The notes under the pieces were generated by a model. That model had not been told where the DNA came from, ran no database searches, and saw only the letters and a program-made list of their open reading frames with translations. From Nitrosomonadales bacterium (lineage in GTDB: Bacteria; Pseudomonadota; Gammaproteobacteria; Burkholderiales; Gallionellaceae), in contig JAHFQZ010000001.1 in the NCBI GenBank assembly GCA_023259055.1, forward strand, positions 434,001 to 498,000: DNA of 64,000 bases. Reading direction: 5' to 3'. Below are positions 27,497 through 36,638 of the stretch, piece by piece (positions within the stretch are counted from its first letter, which is position 1; the number at the start of each line of letters is the position of its first letter). The position numbers and the translations under genes were made by a program.

Positions 27497-28117
27497 TTAC
27501 TTTTTGTGTTCTTTGCGTGCCTTCACGATCACTTCTTTCAATACGCGGATGAGCTCTTCCGGCTGCAGCTCGGAAATCAGGTATTTACCGTCCACCACCA
27601 GCGTGGGGGTGCCGGTAATGCCATAACTACGGATCATTTGTTTGGCGCGTGTCACTCTGCTCTGCATGGAAAAGGAGTTGTATGCAGCGGAAAACTTTGC
27701 GCGATCCACACCTTTCGTGGCTACAAAATCGCCAATCGTGGCTTCATCATGCAGATCCACGCTGTCCACATTCATTGCACGATACAGCGCGTCGTGCAAC
27801 TGACGATCCTGCCCCATACTTTCCAGCGCATAATAAGTGCGTGCCAGCGGCTCCATTGAATCGCGATAAATAGTTGGGACGTAAATCAACTCGACATCCT
27901 TGGGTATGGTCTTTTCCCACTCGACTAATTTCGGATGCAAGTGGAAGCAATGCGAGCAGCCATAAAAGAAAAATTCCAGCACTTCAATTTTATTGCCGCT
28001 GGTCGGCTGCGCGGGATTCAATAATTTGTAATCCTTACCAGGCTCCACTGCGGCAAGCGCCGTGCTGCCTACCAACAATGATGCTGCAACAACTAATAAT
28101 TTAATCATATTTTTCAT
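27497..28117 (-). CDS. dsbA: Periplasmic thiol:disulfide oxidoreductase DsbA
   Basis: It introduces disulfides into exported proteins. The 206-residue precursor has a signal peptide (KNMIKLLVVAASLLVGSTALA, cut after about residue 22) and a thioredoxin fold with helical insert. The active site is CSHC (Cys54-Cys57), a common betaproteobacterial variant of CPHC, and the cis-proline loop is TGTPTLV. A longer start at 28144 exists, but AAGGAG lies 7 bases before the ATG at 28117. DsbA would serve haem-protein and pilin folding; the pilin and other Cys-containing exported proteins of this window are possible clients (inference). Confidence 0.94.
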   Translation of the reverse strand: MKNMIKLLVVAASLLVGSTALAAVEPGKDYKLLNPAQPTSGNKIEVLEFFFYGCSHCFHLHPKLVEWEKTIPKDVELIYVPTIYRDSMEPLARTYYALESMGQDRQLHDALYRAMNVDSVDLHDEATIGDFVATKGVDRAKFSAAYNSFSMQSRVTRAKQMIRSYGITGTPTLVVDGKYLISELQPEELIRVLKEVIVKARKEHKK

Positions 28118-28236
28118 AAATAGCTCCTTAGTAGTAATGTTCAACGCGCTGCAGAAGGGTGGAAGCTAACACTCCAAACCTCGCGGAAGTTGCAGAGATG
28201 AGATGCTCATCCTATGGGTAAGCCTTCCGCCGTGAT

Positions 28237-28860
28237 CTACTGCACCTTGATTGGAGTACTGTCCACCCCGTTTTGTTTCAAAAAACTGCGCGCACTGTTC
28301 AACTCTCCCTCACTTTTGTAAGGCCCCAAACGCACGCGATACCAGACACCCTTATCGGGGATGGCCGCAGACTGAACGCTGGCTTCGACGCCCAGCATGG
28401 CAAGCTTGGCCTTGAGCTTCTCAGCGTCATCCGCCTTGGGGAAAGAACCTGCCTGCAATAGATGCGGCTCATAGGCGACCGTCGTCTTGGTGTCCGCAGC
28501 CTTGTTGTCAGGTAATTTGGGTTTGGCCGCGTGTTTGGCCGGAGCGGTAACAGTCGCATCCTGTTTGTCGGTCAGTACTTTGTAGAATTCAAAACGCGGC
28601 TTGCCGTTGCTTTCGCCCGCCACTGGCGACTTCTGGGCAGGTGTTACAGTTTCGGCGGGCACCGCTGGCTTTGCAACCTCCACTGGAGGAGTGGCCGTTA
28701 CCTGATCTTTTTTCAGAAAGGGGCTGGGAGATTTCATCAGATACCAGGTTAATCCGGCTGCCATGCCGACACCGACCACCACGCCAACGAAGATACCGGT
28801 CCATAACGGATTAATGCCCTTGCGCTGTGTAGCGGGTCTGTTGCCTGTGTATCTGCTCAT
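28237..28860 (-). CDS. SPOR-domain inner-membrane protein
   Basis: A 207-residue bitopic protein. A basic cytoplasmic tail of about 20 residues (NRPATQRKGINPLW) leads into one TM helix (IFVGVVVGVGMAAGLTWYLM, about 23-42). A Pro/Ala/Lys-rich periplasmic linker and a C-terminal SPOR domain (about 130-207; LQAGSFPKADDAEKLKAKLA, VRLGPYKSEGELNSA) follow. The domain binds denuded peptidoglycan at the division site, as in FtsN. The architecture is FtsN-like and the place after argS is the usual one for the FtsN-type SPOR protein in betaproteobacteria, but the sequence alone does not prove it is FtsN. Confidence 0.85.
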   Translation of the reverse strand: MSRYTGNRPATQRKGINPLWTGIFVGVVVGVGMAAGLTWYLMKSPSPFLKKDQVTATPPVEVAKPAVPAETVTPAQKSPVAGESNGKPRFEFYKVLTDKQDATVTAPAKHAAKPKLPDNKAADTKTTVAYEPHLLQAGSFPKADDAEKLKAKLAMLGVEASVQSAAIPDKGVWYRVRLGPYKSEGELNSARSFLKQNGVDSTPIKVQ

Positions 28861-28904
28861 GTTTTATCCGTTCCTTTTTTACATCTTTGCTTTACATTTT
28901 TGCT

Positions 28905-30581
28905 TCACATTTTCTCTGGAGCACTCACACCGAGCATTGCCAAACCGTTGCGCATTACCTGCGCCGTCGCGGCAATCAACGCCAGCCGAGCCAATTTGAC
29001 CGCTTCATCCTCAACCAGAAAGCGCGATGCATTATAGTAGCTGTGGAAATCCGCCGCCAAGTCCTTCAGATAAAAAGCGACCAAGTGCGGAGCCAGATCA
29101 AGCGCGGCGTTTTCTATCACCTGCGGATAATCGATCAATTGTTGCAACAGTGCGGCCTCATATTCGCTATCCAGCAGCCTGACGTCTGCCTGCAACAAGG
29201 CTTTATGCTCACCGCTCCATTGCGCCAGCACTGCGCTGACACGTGCATGGGCGTACTGGATGTAATACACCGGATTTTCGTTGCTCTTCGATTTCGCCAG
29301 GTCGATATCGAATACCAGTTGCGAATCGGGGTGGCGAGCCGCGAGGAAATAGCGTGTCGCATCACACCCTACCTCATCGATCAAGTCGCGCAGCGTGACA
29401 TAACTGCCGGCCCGCTTGGATATCTTTACCTCTTGGCCGTTGCGCAACACCGTTACCATCTGATGCAGCACATAGTCCGGCCAGCCTTGCGGAATACCGA
29501 CATCCAGCGCCTGCAACCCCGCCCTCACCCGGGTGATCGTGCTGTGGTGGTCGGCGCCCTGCTCGTTGATGACGCGAATGAAGCCGCGCCGCCACTTGTC
29601 CAGATGATAAGCGATATCCGGCACAAAATAAGTATAGGTGCCATCGCTCTTGCGCATCACCCGGTCTTTATCGTCGCCGAAATCGGTGGTGCGCAGCCAC
29701 AGCGCACCGTCCTGTTCATAGGTGTGGCCGCTCGCAATCAGCTTGCTGACCGTCTCCTCCACCTTACCATCAGAATACAGCGCAGATTCCAGCGAGAACA
29801 CATCGAATTCCACCTCAAAGGCGCGCAAATCGAGATCCTGTTCGCGGCGCAGATAGGCCACCGCGAAATGGCGGATCGCCTCGGCATCGTTCACATTGCC
29901 GGAAGCATGCACATGTTGGTCGTCCGCCTCCACCGTCTCTTTCTCAAGAAACGCCCGGGCGATATCCGCGATGTAATCACCCCGATAGCCCGCTTCCGGC
30001 CATGATGGATCGTCAGGTGTTATGCCTAGGCAGCGCAACCGCACCGAGTTCATCAGGTTATCGATCTGCACGCCCGCATCGTTATAGTAAAACTCGCGCG
30101 TCACATTCCAACCCGCCGCATGCAGCACATTGCATAAACAATCGCCCACCGCCGCGCCGCGCCCATGCCCGACATGCAGCGGCCCGGTCGGATTGGCCGA
30201 AACAAACTCCACCTGCACCTTGCGCCCCGCGCCGAGATGGACGTGGCCGTAACCCGCGCCCGCCTGTAACACGCCGCGCACTACGTGCTGCTTGGCTGCG
30301 GTGGCGATGAACACATTGATGAACCCCGCCCCGGCAATCTCCAGCTTCTCAATGACGTCAGATTCCGGCAACGCCGCCATCAGCGCCTTCGCAATATCGC
30401 GTGGCGGTTTGCGCAACGGCTTGGCCAGCTGCATCGCCAGGTTGCAGGCGTAATCGCCATGAGAGCTCTGTTTGGGGCGTTCGATGAGTATCTCGGTTTG
30501 CGTCGCGTCGGGCGCAACCTCGCGCAACGCCTGCGCGAACAATTCGGACAAATGGGATTTGAAATTCAAGACAGCAGACAT
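28905..30581 (-). CDS. argS: Arginyl-tRNA synthetase
   Basis: Class I aminoacyl-tRNA synthetase that charges tRNA-Arg. The 558-residue protein has the N-terminal Add1 domain, the HIGH-type motif [14 protein letters not shown] (about 120-134), the KMSKS-like loop KISKRAGSY and the C-terminal DALR anticodon-binding domain ending [14 protein letters not shown]. It is the first gene of the argS-SPOR-dsbA-SDR-RquA-like row. Upstream lies a 240-base gap with two repeats. Confidence 0.97.
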   Translation of the reverse strand: MSAVLNFKSHLSELFAQALREVAPDATQTEILIERPKQSSHGDYACNLAMQLAKPLRKPPRDIAKALMAALPESDVIEKLEIAGAGFINVFIATAAKQHVVRGVLQAGAGYGHVHLGAGRKVQVEFVSANPTGPLHVGHGRGAAVGDCLCNVLHAAGWNVTREFYYNDAGVQIDNLMNSVRLRCLGITPDDPSWPEAGYRGDYIADIARAFLEKETVEADDQHVHASGNVNDAEAIRHFAVAYLRREQDLDLRAFEVEFDVFSLESALYSDGKVEETVSKLIASGHTYEQDGALWLRTTDFGDDKDRVMRKSDGTYTYFVPDIAYHLDKWRRGFIRVINEQGADHHSTITRVRAGLQALDVGIPQGWPDYVLHQMVTVLRNGQEVKISKRAGSYVTLRDLIDEVGCDATRYFLAARHPDSQLVFDIDLAKSKSNENPVYYIQYAHARVSAVLAQWSGEHKALLQADVRLLDSEYEAALLQQLIDYPQVIENAALDLAPHLVAFYLKDLAADFHSYYNASRFLVEDEAVKLARLALIAATAQVMRNGLAMLGVSAPEKM

Positions 30582-30679
30582 GAAACGGCACCTTTTGAGA
30601 GGCGCGGATTATATCACTTGGGAACTATCGGATTATTGACGAACTTACCACCAATTGGAGCCACGTAGGATGCGGTGAC

Positions 30680-30739
30680 AGCAAGCCACCAAGCAATCGT
30701 TTTTGATTGCTTAGTGGTATGGCTAGAAGTTCTATCAGG
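30680..30739 (-). repeat. Hairpin-chain repeat, short copy E
   Basis: Read on the minus strand it starts CCTGATAGAAC then CTAGCCATACCACTAAG, matching the family core, and continues into an 8-bp stem AAGCAATC/GATTGCTT around a GTTTTT loop, extended by imperfect AGCCA/TGGCT pairing. It lies between argS and the DUF1566 gene. Confidence 0.6.
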
Positions 30740-30771
30740 TACGAACCACATCATTCGCGATTGGTTTCCCC

Positions 30772-30797
30772 GGGTGGGCACAAAAAGGTGCCCACCC
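30772..30797. repeat. GGGTGGGCAC hairpin repeat
   Basis: GGGTGGGCAC and GTGCCCACCC form a perfect 10-bp stem around an AAAAAG loop, 26 bases past the stop of the DUF1566 gene. Its form resembles dispersed GGTGGGCAC-type repeats known from proteobacterial intergenic regions. It lacks a T run on the minus strand, so it is better read as a repeat than a terminator, although it could still stabilise the mRNA end. Confidence 0.65.
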
Positions 30798-30822
30798 TGC
30801 ACGGCTACATGGCTAAAAATAA

Positions 30823-32139
30823 TCAAAGTGCCGGAATTAAACGAACACACGCCACAGGACCAACCAGTCCAGTCGTGTCACTAATTGAGCCCACTTGACC
30901 ATTACTCAAATCCACAAACAAGTGTCTGCTATAAGTACCCATTGGGTGCCATGCACTTGAGTTTGAAGTCCATATTTTTACCAAATCCCACCCTTGTCCA
31001 GCCAAAGCCCCCGATCCATAGAGTCCGCCAGTTGCCATTGCAGAACCTGTTGCATCTACTTGCGCCCTTGTCAGACCCGCCACCTCGGTTATCGACGGCA
31101 ACCTCCAACCCAATGGACCCTGGACAAGTCCGCCACATTTTGGATATGCCTGATTATAGGTATGTGTCCCGGGCATTACCTGAATCCATTGTAAACCGCC
31201 CTGAGTAAGGTAACTGGTTGATGTAGTACCAGCAGCCTCCCCACCTGTTGTATTACTATTATTGCGCCCTTGCCCATTTTGGCGTGTCTGCTGCTGTAGC
31301 TGCTCCTCATTCCTATTTCGCCCTTGTTGTTTCGCAGCTAACTGAGCCTGTAGTTCCCTGCGTTGCCGCTCCTGATCTTGCTGTGAAGCCCCGGAGGCAC
31401 CTTGCACCTGATTATTCCATGGCTTTACTGGGGTTTGCTGGCGGTTAGTTGTATTCTGATCGTTCGATTGGTGAGAGCGTATTGAAGCATCCATGAGCCT
31501 GCGATTGTTAGCTGCCTCGTCTGCAATCGCTTTGGCTTGCCTATCACGCTGTGCTGCAGCGGCACGTTCATTTCGCGCTCTTTGTTCCGCAGTAAGGCTG
31601 TCCATATTACCTTTAAAATTACTTATGCCATCTTGCCCAGGCATGCTGTCTTTTGCGATCCCTGTAATAACCTTGTTTTGCACTTCCGCAGACATGTGCC
31701 CTACACCACCGATCAAAGCACCAGTTCCCATAGCCGCAACCTTACCCCATTGAATTCCACTGGATTGACTCTCACGCCTGCGCGCTTCGGCCAGTCTGCG
31801 TTCTTCCGCAAGACGCTCTTCCTCCGCAGCCTCTCTTTCTGCTACCAAGCTTCGTTTAAGTACTTGCAGAGCTTTTTTATCTTGTGAACTACTGATGGAC
31901 TTTGATGCCTTGGAAATATTTTGTTCGGCACAATCAAAGTTTCGTGCATGAGTGCAAGCTTCCGCCTTAGCCGCCAGATCGGAAAAGTCAAAATGATCCA
32001 GCTTCTCCATTTGGTCAAGCTGGTCAAGTTGATCCAGCATTTTTTTCTGTTGCTGTGAAGTCATAGACATAGCCGGAAGCGTAGCGAATATCATCAAGCT
32101 GCCTAAGATTGTGAACCACAACCGCTTACAGATACCCAT
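30823..32139 (-). CDS. Exported coiled-coil protein with C-terminal DUF1566 (Lcl) domain
   Basis: A 438-residue protein of unknown function. It has a signal peptide (KRLWFTILGSLMIFATLPAMS). A short repeated stretch LDQLDQLDQ and charged coiled coils (about 95-130, EEERLAEERRLAEARRR) follow. A short Gly-rich hydrophobic segment (AAMGTGALIGGVG) precedes a long Gln/Asn/Arg-rich linker (about 190-300). The C-terminal domain (about 310-438) has the DUF1566 marks GWRLPSITEVAGL, KIWTSNS and a final GPVACVRL. An AGGGGGT site fixes the ATG at 32139. It is the last gene of the PEGA-DUF4105-DUF1566 operon and looks AT-richer than its neighbours. Confidence 0.75.
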   Translation of the reverse strand: MGICKRLWFTILGSLMIFATLPAMSMTSQQQKKMLDQLDQLDQMEKLDHFDFSDLAAKAEACTHARNFDCAEQNISKASKSISSSQDKKALQVLKRSLVAEREAAEEERLAEERRLAEARRRESQSSGIQWGKVAAMGTGALIGGVGHMSAEVQNKVITGIAKDSMPGQDGISNFKGNMDSLTAEQRARNERAAAAQRDRQAKAIADEAANNRRLMDASIRSHQSNDQNTTNRQQTPVKPWNNQVQGASGASQQDQERQRRELQAQLAAKQQGRNRNEEQLQQQTRQNGQGRNNSNTTGGEAAGTTSTSYLTQGGLQWIQVMPGTHTYNQAYPKCGGLVQGPLGWRLPSITEVAGLTRAQVDATGSAMATGGLYGSGALAGQGWDLVKIWTSNSSAWHPMGTYSRHLFVDLSNGQVGSISDTTGLVGPVACVRLIPAL

Positions 32140-32175
32140 TATTGACCCCCTTTCTAGAATCAACCATTTTATTCA

Positions 32176-33861
32176 TTACATCTGTTTCAACAGTTTTAAA
32201 TTGGCAATGCTCTCTGCCAAATATTCGGAGAGTTCAATCAGCTTCCGCCACTGTTCAGAATCCGCATTTTTGATTCCTGAAATCGTCTCATGCAGCAACT
32301 TTCTACTTTGAATAGACTTGCATATCGACGCTTGACCCGGCATTTCAGGAATGTCGGACTTGACTGGGATGCCTTTCAGCCTCTGTATGGGTCGGGCATG
32401 CTGTCTAATCGGTGTCAGCAAACACTTTTCAAACACATCAGCATGCTCGCCATCCAATTGCGCACGAATATTGTCCGAGTTCTCCAAAAAATCTTGCCTC
32501 TCAAAATATTTTGCCGCCTCGATCATCAGCACTCGTCCACTTCGCAAGATGGAATATTCCTCCAGCATGAGTTGCGCCTCACGCAAGTGTCGGTCCGCAG
32601 CAAGGCGTGTAGAAAATTGCTCATCATCTGCGCGAGCCTGACGCCGCATAATTGGATTTATCTGCAGATAGCCCTCAAGATCAGCGAACGCTGGCTTCCC
32701 CATTCCCTCTCTGACCTCATTTAACGCATTCTCATAAAATTGCCTGGTACTTGAAAAGTAATACCCCTCGCGCTCTGCATCATCCAACGAGGCCAACTTG
32801 TCGCCCTCTGCCAGAGAACTGAATTTGATTGCCTCAAATAAACTATCCGGGCGTAGATAATTGCCCCTCACTTTTTCGTTCGCCGCAAAATCAGGCCACG
32901 AAATTTTTAGGGCGTTTTGCATCAATGTCGCGCAATTTCTGGTAAAAAAACTGTATTCGCCGGCGTAGCGCCAATGGATATCCGCCAGCTCACGCACCAT
33001 CAACTCTCTTTGAGTTTCATCCAATCGCAACGGTAATGAATAAACCTCGCGGAACTCGCCAATTGCGTATTGTTCATACATATCCATAAAGCGGCTGGCA
33101 AAAAGATAGGCTTTGTATTCGCCATTAAGCGCCTTGATAGTGTTTAATGAGAGCTCGTCGATATGCGCTTGAAACCCTAACGTTACATGCTCAAGCAAGT
33201 TGGCATCACATACTTCTGCTGCGGTATTTCCTTCTGGACAAACCACCAGCCTCAGGGCGATATGGCCAAAACGTGAAGCCATACTCTGGCTCTTGCTCGC
33301 GAACAACAAATGAATTGACTTGACGCGCTTGGGATTTATCCAAACGATTTTCGCCCCCTCATATTGATTTAATACTTCGAAAGGCACGTCTGCACTGCAT
33401 GGTTTAGCCAGATTGGCTGACGGATAACGACGCTGAAAATATCTTGCATACACAGGCTGCTGACAGCCAAAATCAGATTGCGTGAGATAGCCTGCCAATG
33501 CAGCAGCAAATGATTGCTGTTCCTGGCTTTTGCCAATAACGACCGAAGCCAAACGCTCAAATTCCGCATCAGGCAGCAACGCCTGATTGTGAGTGTGTTG
33601 CAGAATATCAAAAAGCACCGCTTGAGATACTTCAGACTCTACTGCATCCTGTATCGCAGCATTTACGGTTCTGGGTAATCGTGCCTCTCCCTCTTGCACG
33701 ATTGCCTGCCGCAGCTGAGATGGCACACCTTGCAGGTAACCCTGCAACTCGTGCCAGCCACGTATTGATATGGGAGGTGTCCTCCCGACCACATTTTGTT
33801 TACCAGGCGATGCGCAACCTACAACTAGCGTTGCGATCAAAGCCACTGCAAATCGGTTCAC
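32176..33861 (-). CDS. DUF4105 (Lnb N-terminal-like) lipoprotein
   Basis: A 561-residue predicted lipoprotein (lipobox LVVGC, Cys16 or so) with a central DUF4105 domain (about 170-330): IHLLFASKSQSMASRFGHIALRL-type opening, HVTLGFQAHID, and the FFTRNCATLMQNALK segment with its conserved Asn-Cys. The domain resembles cysteine-peptidase-like (NlpC/P60-related) folds, with His, Cys and Asn recurring, but no activity is established. A helical C-terminal region (about 390-560) is not recognised. It starts with GTG overlapping the PEGA gene stop (GTGA), so translation is coupled. Confidence 0.78.
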   Translation of the reverse strand: MNRFAVALIATLVVGCASPGKQNVVGRTPPISIRGWHELQGYLQGVPSQLRQAIVQEGEARLPRTVNAAIQDAVESEVSQAVLFDILQHTHNQALLPDAEFERLASVVIGKSQEQQSFAAALAGYLTQSDFGCQQPVYARYFQRRYPSANLAKPCSADVPFEVLNQYEGAKIVWINPKRVKSIHLLFASKSQSMASRFGHIALRLVVCPEGNTAAEVCDANLLEHVTLGFQAHIDELSLNTIKALNGEYKAYLFASRFMDMYEQYAIGEFREVYSLPLRLDETQRELMVRELADIHWRYAGEYSFFTRNCATLMQNALKISWPDFAANEKVRGNYLRPDSLFEAIKFSSLAEGDKLASLDDAEREGYYFSSTRQFYENALNEVREGMGKPAFADLEGYLQINPIMRRQARADDEQFSTRLAADRHLREAQLMLEEYSILRSGRVLMIEAAKYFERQDFLENSDNIRAQLDGEHADVFEKCLLTPIRQHARPIQRLKGIPVKSDIPEMPGQASICKSIQSRKLLHETISGIKNADSEQWRKLIELSEYLAESIANLKLLKQM

Positions 33862-34769
33862 TTAATAGCCGCAACTATTAGAGGATTTTCAGCAGCAGGA
33901 TCATTTGCCTTAAGTTGTAGCGAAGCTCGCGCAATCATGGAATCGGGGTTGCCCCAAGTTGAAGGGCGCAGGGCCGCTTCGTTCGCTACTTGAACCATAT
34001 TGGTCGAAGCGGTTGGAAGTGAGATTAGATCAAATACAAAAGTAAAAGGAAGCGAAATTGGGCTTGATGTAACGAATTGGACATCTTTTCCCATATTATG
34101 AAAATATTGCCTTGTCTCACTGAATGGCGCTTTTGCCCAAAGCTTGGCCTTTTTCTCGCTACTTTTCTGCTCTTGCCTTGCGGATTGTGCTTTAGTGCCC
34201 CATGATTTAGCTAGTGATGCGCTTTTCGCCACGCCCAGTCCCGTTTCGTAGCGATTCGACATATCCTCCATCGAGGCCACATCGCCGCGATTGGCTAATT
34301 CGAGTATTTTTTTCGCTTTGGCGGTTTCAGCTTTTTCTCGCCAGTGCTTGGCTTTTACGGGGCTTTTTTCCAAGCCTATGCCGTCCTCATAAAGTTGAGA
34401 CACCTTCTGCATAGCTTCTATATTACCTGCTTCTGCAGCCTTTAACTGTCTGCCAGCATCAGCTGCAATGGCTTTGGCAGTCAATTGTGGCGCGGATAGT
34501 GTAACCTCCACTCGTTGAGGTACACCATCAACCACCCTAAGCTGCTTCTCGAAAACTTTTTCATAGTCGCCCTTCTCACTTCGAACACGCAGATTCACTG
34601 TCCCCGCTGGCGCTGGCGCATCTACAGGGCATTCCCCTACGAATTTGCCATTAATATAGACCGATGCACCGGCATCGTCATCACACTTGACACGAATAAG
34701 ACTGTCCGAATAAGCAGCAAAAGGAGCGGCCAGCACCGCCAGCCCAACAACATAAATTATTTTTTTCAT
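33858..34769 (-). CDS. Exported PEGA-domain and Sel1-repeat protein
   Basis: A 303-residue exported protein. After a signal peptide (KKIIYVVGLAVLAAPFAAYS) comes a PEGA domain (about 25-95; ASVYINGKFVGECPVDAPAPAG), a carbohydrate-surface-associated beta fold. Two Sel1-like repeats (about 112-200; AEAGNIEAMQKVSQLYEDGIG and NRGDVASMEDMSNRYETGLG) then form a helical scaffold. The C-terminal 90 residues are not recognised. A strong promoter lies upstream (34811-34839). It is the first gene of the three-gene operon and overlaps the DUF4105 gene by 4 bases. The likely role is in an envelope complex; the substrate is unknown. Confidence 0.78.
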   Translation of the reverse strand: MKKIIYVVGLAVLAAPFAAYSDSLIRVKCDDDAGASVYINGKFVGECPVDAPAPAGTVNLRVRSEKGDYEKVFEKQLRVVDGVPQRVEVTLSAPQLTAKAIAADAGRQLKAAEAGNIEAMQKVSQLYEDGIGLEKSPVKAKHWREKAETAKAKKILELANRGDVASMEDMSNRYETGLGVAKSASLAKSWGTKAQSARQEQKSSEKKAKLWAKAPFSETRQYFHNMGKDVQFVTSSPISLPFTFVFDLISLPTASTNMVQVANEAALRPSTWGNPDSMIARASLQLKANDPAAENPLIVAAIK

Positions 34770-34810
34770 AGGGCTGCTTTTTCATTGATGTTTATATGAC
34801 AGAATATTTA

Positions 34811-34839
34811 ATTGTATATAAAGCATTAATATTTTTCAA
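34811..34839 (-). promoter_or_regulatory. Sigma-70 promoter for the PEGA-DUF4105-DUF1566 operon
   Basis: On the minus strand TTGAAA (-35) and TACAAT (-10) are separated by exactly 17 bases, giving a leader of about 35 bases before the PEGA gene. No clear Shine-Dalgarno sequence is seen. Confidence 0.65.
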
Positions 34840-35032
34840 CTTGCAGCCTCTTCCAATATGAAATGAATCCGAAGGGTTGGCGTATTTTCACAAAAGGAGC
34901 TCTAAGAATTAGTGTGAATTGTATTCTGGCAGTTGTACACAGACTCACAGCCCTCGCAAAGCGTAATCTTTATTACGCCGAATGATAACAATCGGTGCAA
35001 TGCGCCTCGCTTATTGACACCCTGCAGTTGCC

Positions 35033-35512
35033 TTATCTGCACTTGACTGGCAAGTAACTCGCGGGAATATCGGTTTTGTTATTGCCCTTGGCCGTCATGT
35101 TGCCGGGCGCTGCCGATTGGCCGCACACCCAGGTGATCGGGACGATAGGCGCATCTTCTACTACGGCCGGACGTAGTGTCAGTATTTTGCCTTTGATAAA
35201 TTGATTTGCCTGGTTGCCAAAAGTGATATGAATAGCACCGCCTTCAACGGCGATTGAACTGACAAGGTTGTTCACGATCTTGTCGGCGGCTGGCAATCCG
35301 GCACCGGCGTTGTCTGCGGGAAAAGATTTTTCTGTAGCCCACGCGGCCGCGATGGGTGGTTTTACAATATCCGCCAGCGGCAATGCCTCGGTGATCTGGT
35401 TCCTGATGACTCTATTCAGATAGCTGGGCACCGCCATCATTGCCAGGATAGCAATGATGGCCATGACCGCAATCAATTCCAACAGAGTGTAACCGCCGTT
35501 TCGCTTTACCAT
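35033..35512 (-). CDS. Type IV pilin-like protein
   Basis: A 159-residue prepilin. The short basic leader MVKRNGG is cut by prepilin peptidase before the tyrosine of YTLLELIAVMAII, with the conserved Glu at mature position 5. The hydrophobic N-terminal helix is followed by a globular domain ending with a Cys pair (VCGQS... and final VKCR) that fits the pilin D-region disulfide. AAGGA precedes the ATG. No assembly genes are nearby, so it depends on a machine encoded elsewhere. It may be a major pilin or a pseudopilin; the length and D-region fit a PilA-like or minor pilin. Confidence 0.82.
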   Translation of the reverse strand: MVKRNGGYTLLELIAVMAIIAILAMMAVPSYLNRVIRNQITEALPLADIVKPPIAAAWATEKSFPADNAGAGLPAADKIVNNLVSSIAVEGGAIHITFGNQANQFIKGKILTLRPAVVEDAPIVPITWVCGQSAAPGNMTAKGNNKTDIPASYLPVKCR

Positions 35513-35533
35513 TCATCATCCTTGCTGTGAAAG

Positions 35534-35547
35534 TTCAGATATCTGAA
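35534..35547. promoter_or_regulatory. 14-bp perfect palindrome upstream of the pilin gene
   Basis: TTCAGATATCTGAA is a perfect palindrome, ending 22 bases before the pilin start codon. A second small hairpin GGCT/AGCC lies next to it. It could be a dimeric regulator site or leader hairpin; no regulator is identified. Confidence 0.4.
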
Positions 35548-35925
35548 GGCTGGCTTTTTAGCCGACTCGCCGTTCAGAACTTTCCTCCACCATTAAACGG
35601 CGCCTGTAGAGATTCTTGAATTGTATCATTGGGATGTTATCGGAATATTTATGAACTTGCTTCAAGATCAGGGTGTCCGTTTTGCTTAACGCCAGCGAAA
35701 TGGCTCAGATGCATACCAAAAATTGCCCCTGATTCCTTCCAGCCATGCGCGATATGTTCTCCAGTAGCAAATTGCGCGGAAGGTGCGGCAACGCACAGAA
35801 CGGAGGGAAAATGGCTGTCAAAGTGTGCCGGCGAATCAAGTCACCTGCTGAACAACTAACCTTCAACTTGGCCATCTGGCGGATTCCAAACTTGTTTTTT
35901 CAACTATTATTTTAGAGGGGTTAGC
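35548..35925. other. Gene-free stretch between the pilin and outer-membrane barrel genes
   Basis: About 380 bases serve as the divergent upstream region of both genes. A 76-codon open frame at 35629-35859 has no ribosome site and composition unlike a protein of known family, so it is not called. No repeat of the hairpin-chain type was found. Confidence 0.5.
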
Positions 35926-36477
35926 ATGAATAAATTAGCGAAACTTTTTGCGGCAGTACTGGTTTTCGGCGCGGCGGTTACACCGGCCATAGCGGGTGGT
36001 TATTACGGCGCTCTTGATATTGGGCAGACCAATGCAAAGGATACATGCACCGGCGGCCCTGCAGGAGGATGCAAAGACACCTCCACCGCTTTTCGTATTG
36101 CCGGAGGTTATCAGTTCACTCCGATGTGGGGAGCGGAAGTCAGTTATGGCGATTACAGCAGGTCGACTCTGGGCGGAGCAACTAGCCAATGGGAGGCTAA
36201 TGGCCTGCAAGCTTCGGGAACCGGCACGTTTCCTCTTGGCCACGATTTTTCCGTGATTGCCAAGGCGGGGGTTGCTCGTACAGACCTGAGTGCCACAGCC
36301 ACATCCCGCTCAGCCACTAGCACCACGCTGGGGTTTGGCATCGGTGCGCAATATGACTTTAGCAAGAGTGTTTCCGCTCGTGCCCAATATGAAAATTTGG
36401 GAACAGTTGGAAATACAAATACGACTGGCACAACAAAAATCACGTTTGTTTCCGTTGGCGCTGTTCTCAGGTTCTAG
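35926..36477 (+). CDS. Small outer-membrane beta-barrel protein (OmpA-like transmembrane domain)
   Basis: A 183-residue exported protein with signal peptide MNKLAKLFAAVLVFGAAVTPAIA (cut after AIA). A predicted eight-stranded barrel follows, with alternating aromatic/small residues (YYGALDIGQ, FRIAGGYQF, WGAEVSYGDY, SVSARAQYENLG) and a terminal aromatic residue (VGAVLRF), the signal for outer-membrane insertion. There is no C-terminal peptidoglycan-binding domain. The function is unknown. An AGAGGGG ribosome site precedes the start and a terminator follows, so it is monocistronic. Confidence 0.85.
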   Translation: MNKLAKLFAAVLVFGAAVTPAIAGGYYGALDIGQTNAKDTCTGGPAGGCKDTSTAFRIAGGYQFTPMWGAEVSYGDYSRSTLGGATSQWEANGLQASGTGTFPLGHDFSVIAKAGVARTDLSATATSRSATSTTLGFGIGAQYDFSKSVSARAQYENLGTVGNTNTTGTTKITFVSVGAVLRF

Positions 36478-36498
36478 GCTTGTTGTTTCTGCAATGAC

Positions 36499-36526
36499 AA
36501 AACCGGGCCAAACAGCCCGGTTTTTT
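36499..36526 (+). terminator. Rho-independent terminator after the barrel gene
   Basis: AAAACCGGGC and GCCCGG form a strong stem around a 6-base loop, followed by six T residues, 22 bases after the stop codon. Confidence 0.92.
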
Positions 36527-36638
36527 ACGCCTCACTCTATACCCCGCTACCGCTTACTACCCTTTTGCTTTACTGTGATTCGTCAGGCCGTGCATTGAGG
36601 GTGTGCTAATGATTTTCACCACTCTATAAATCAACGTG

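Noticed and set aside
28887-30005. Long plus-strand open frame of 372 codons opposite argS
   Set aside because: It lies antisense to a highly conserved synthetase, has no ribosome site and shows no family features. It is a shadow of GC-rich codon use.
30772-30797. GGGTGGGCAC hairpin as the terminator of the DUF1566 operon
   Set aside because: No T run follows the stem on the minus strand, so it is listed as a repeat.
35629-35859. 76-codon open frame between the pilin and barrel genes
   Set aside because: No ribosome site, no signal peptide or family mark, and it lies in the shared promoter region.
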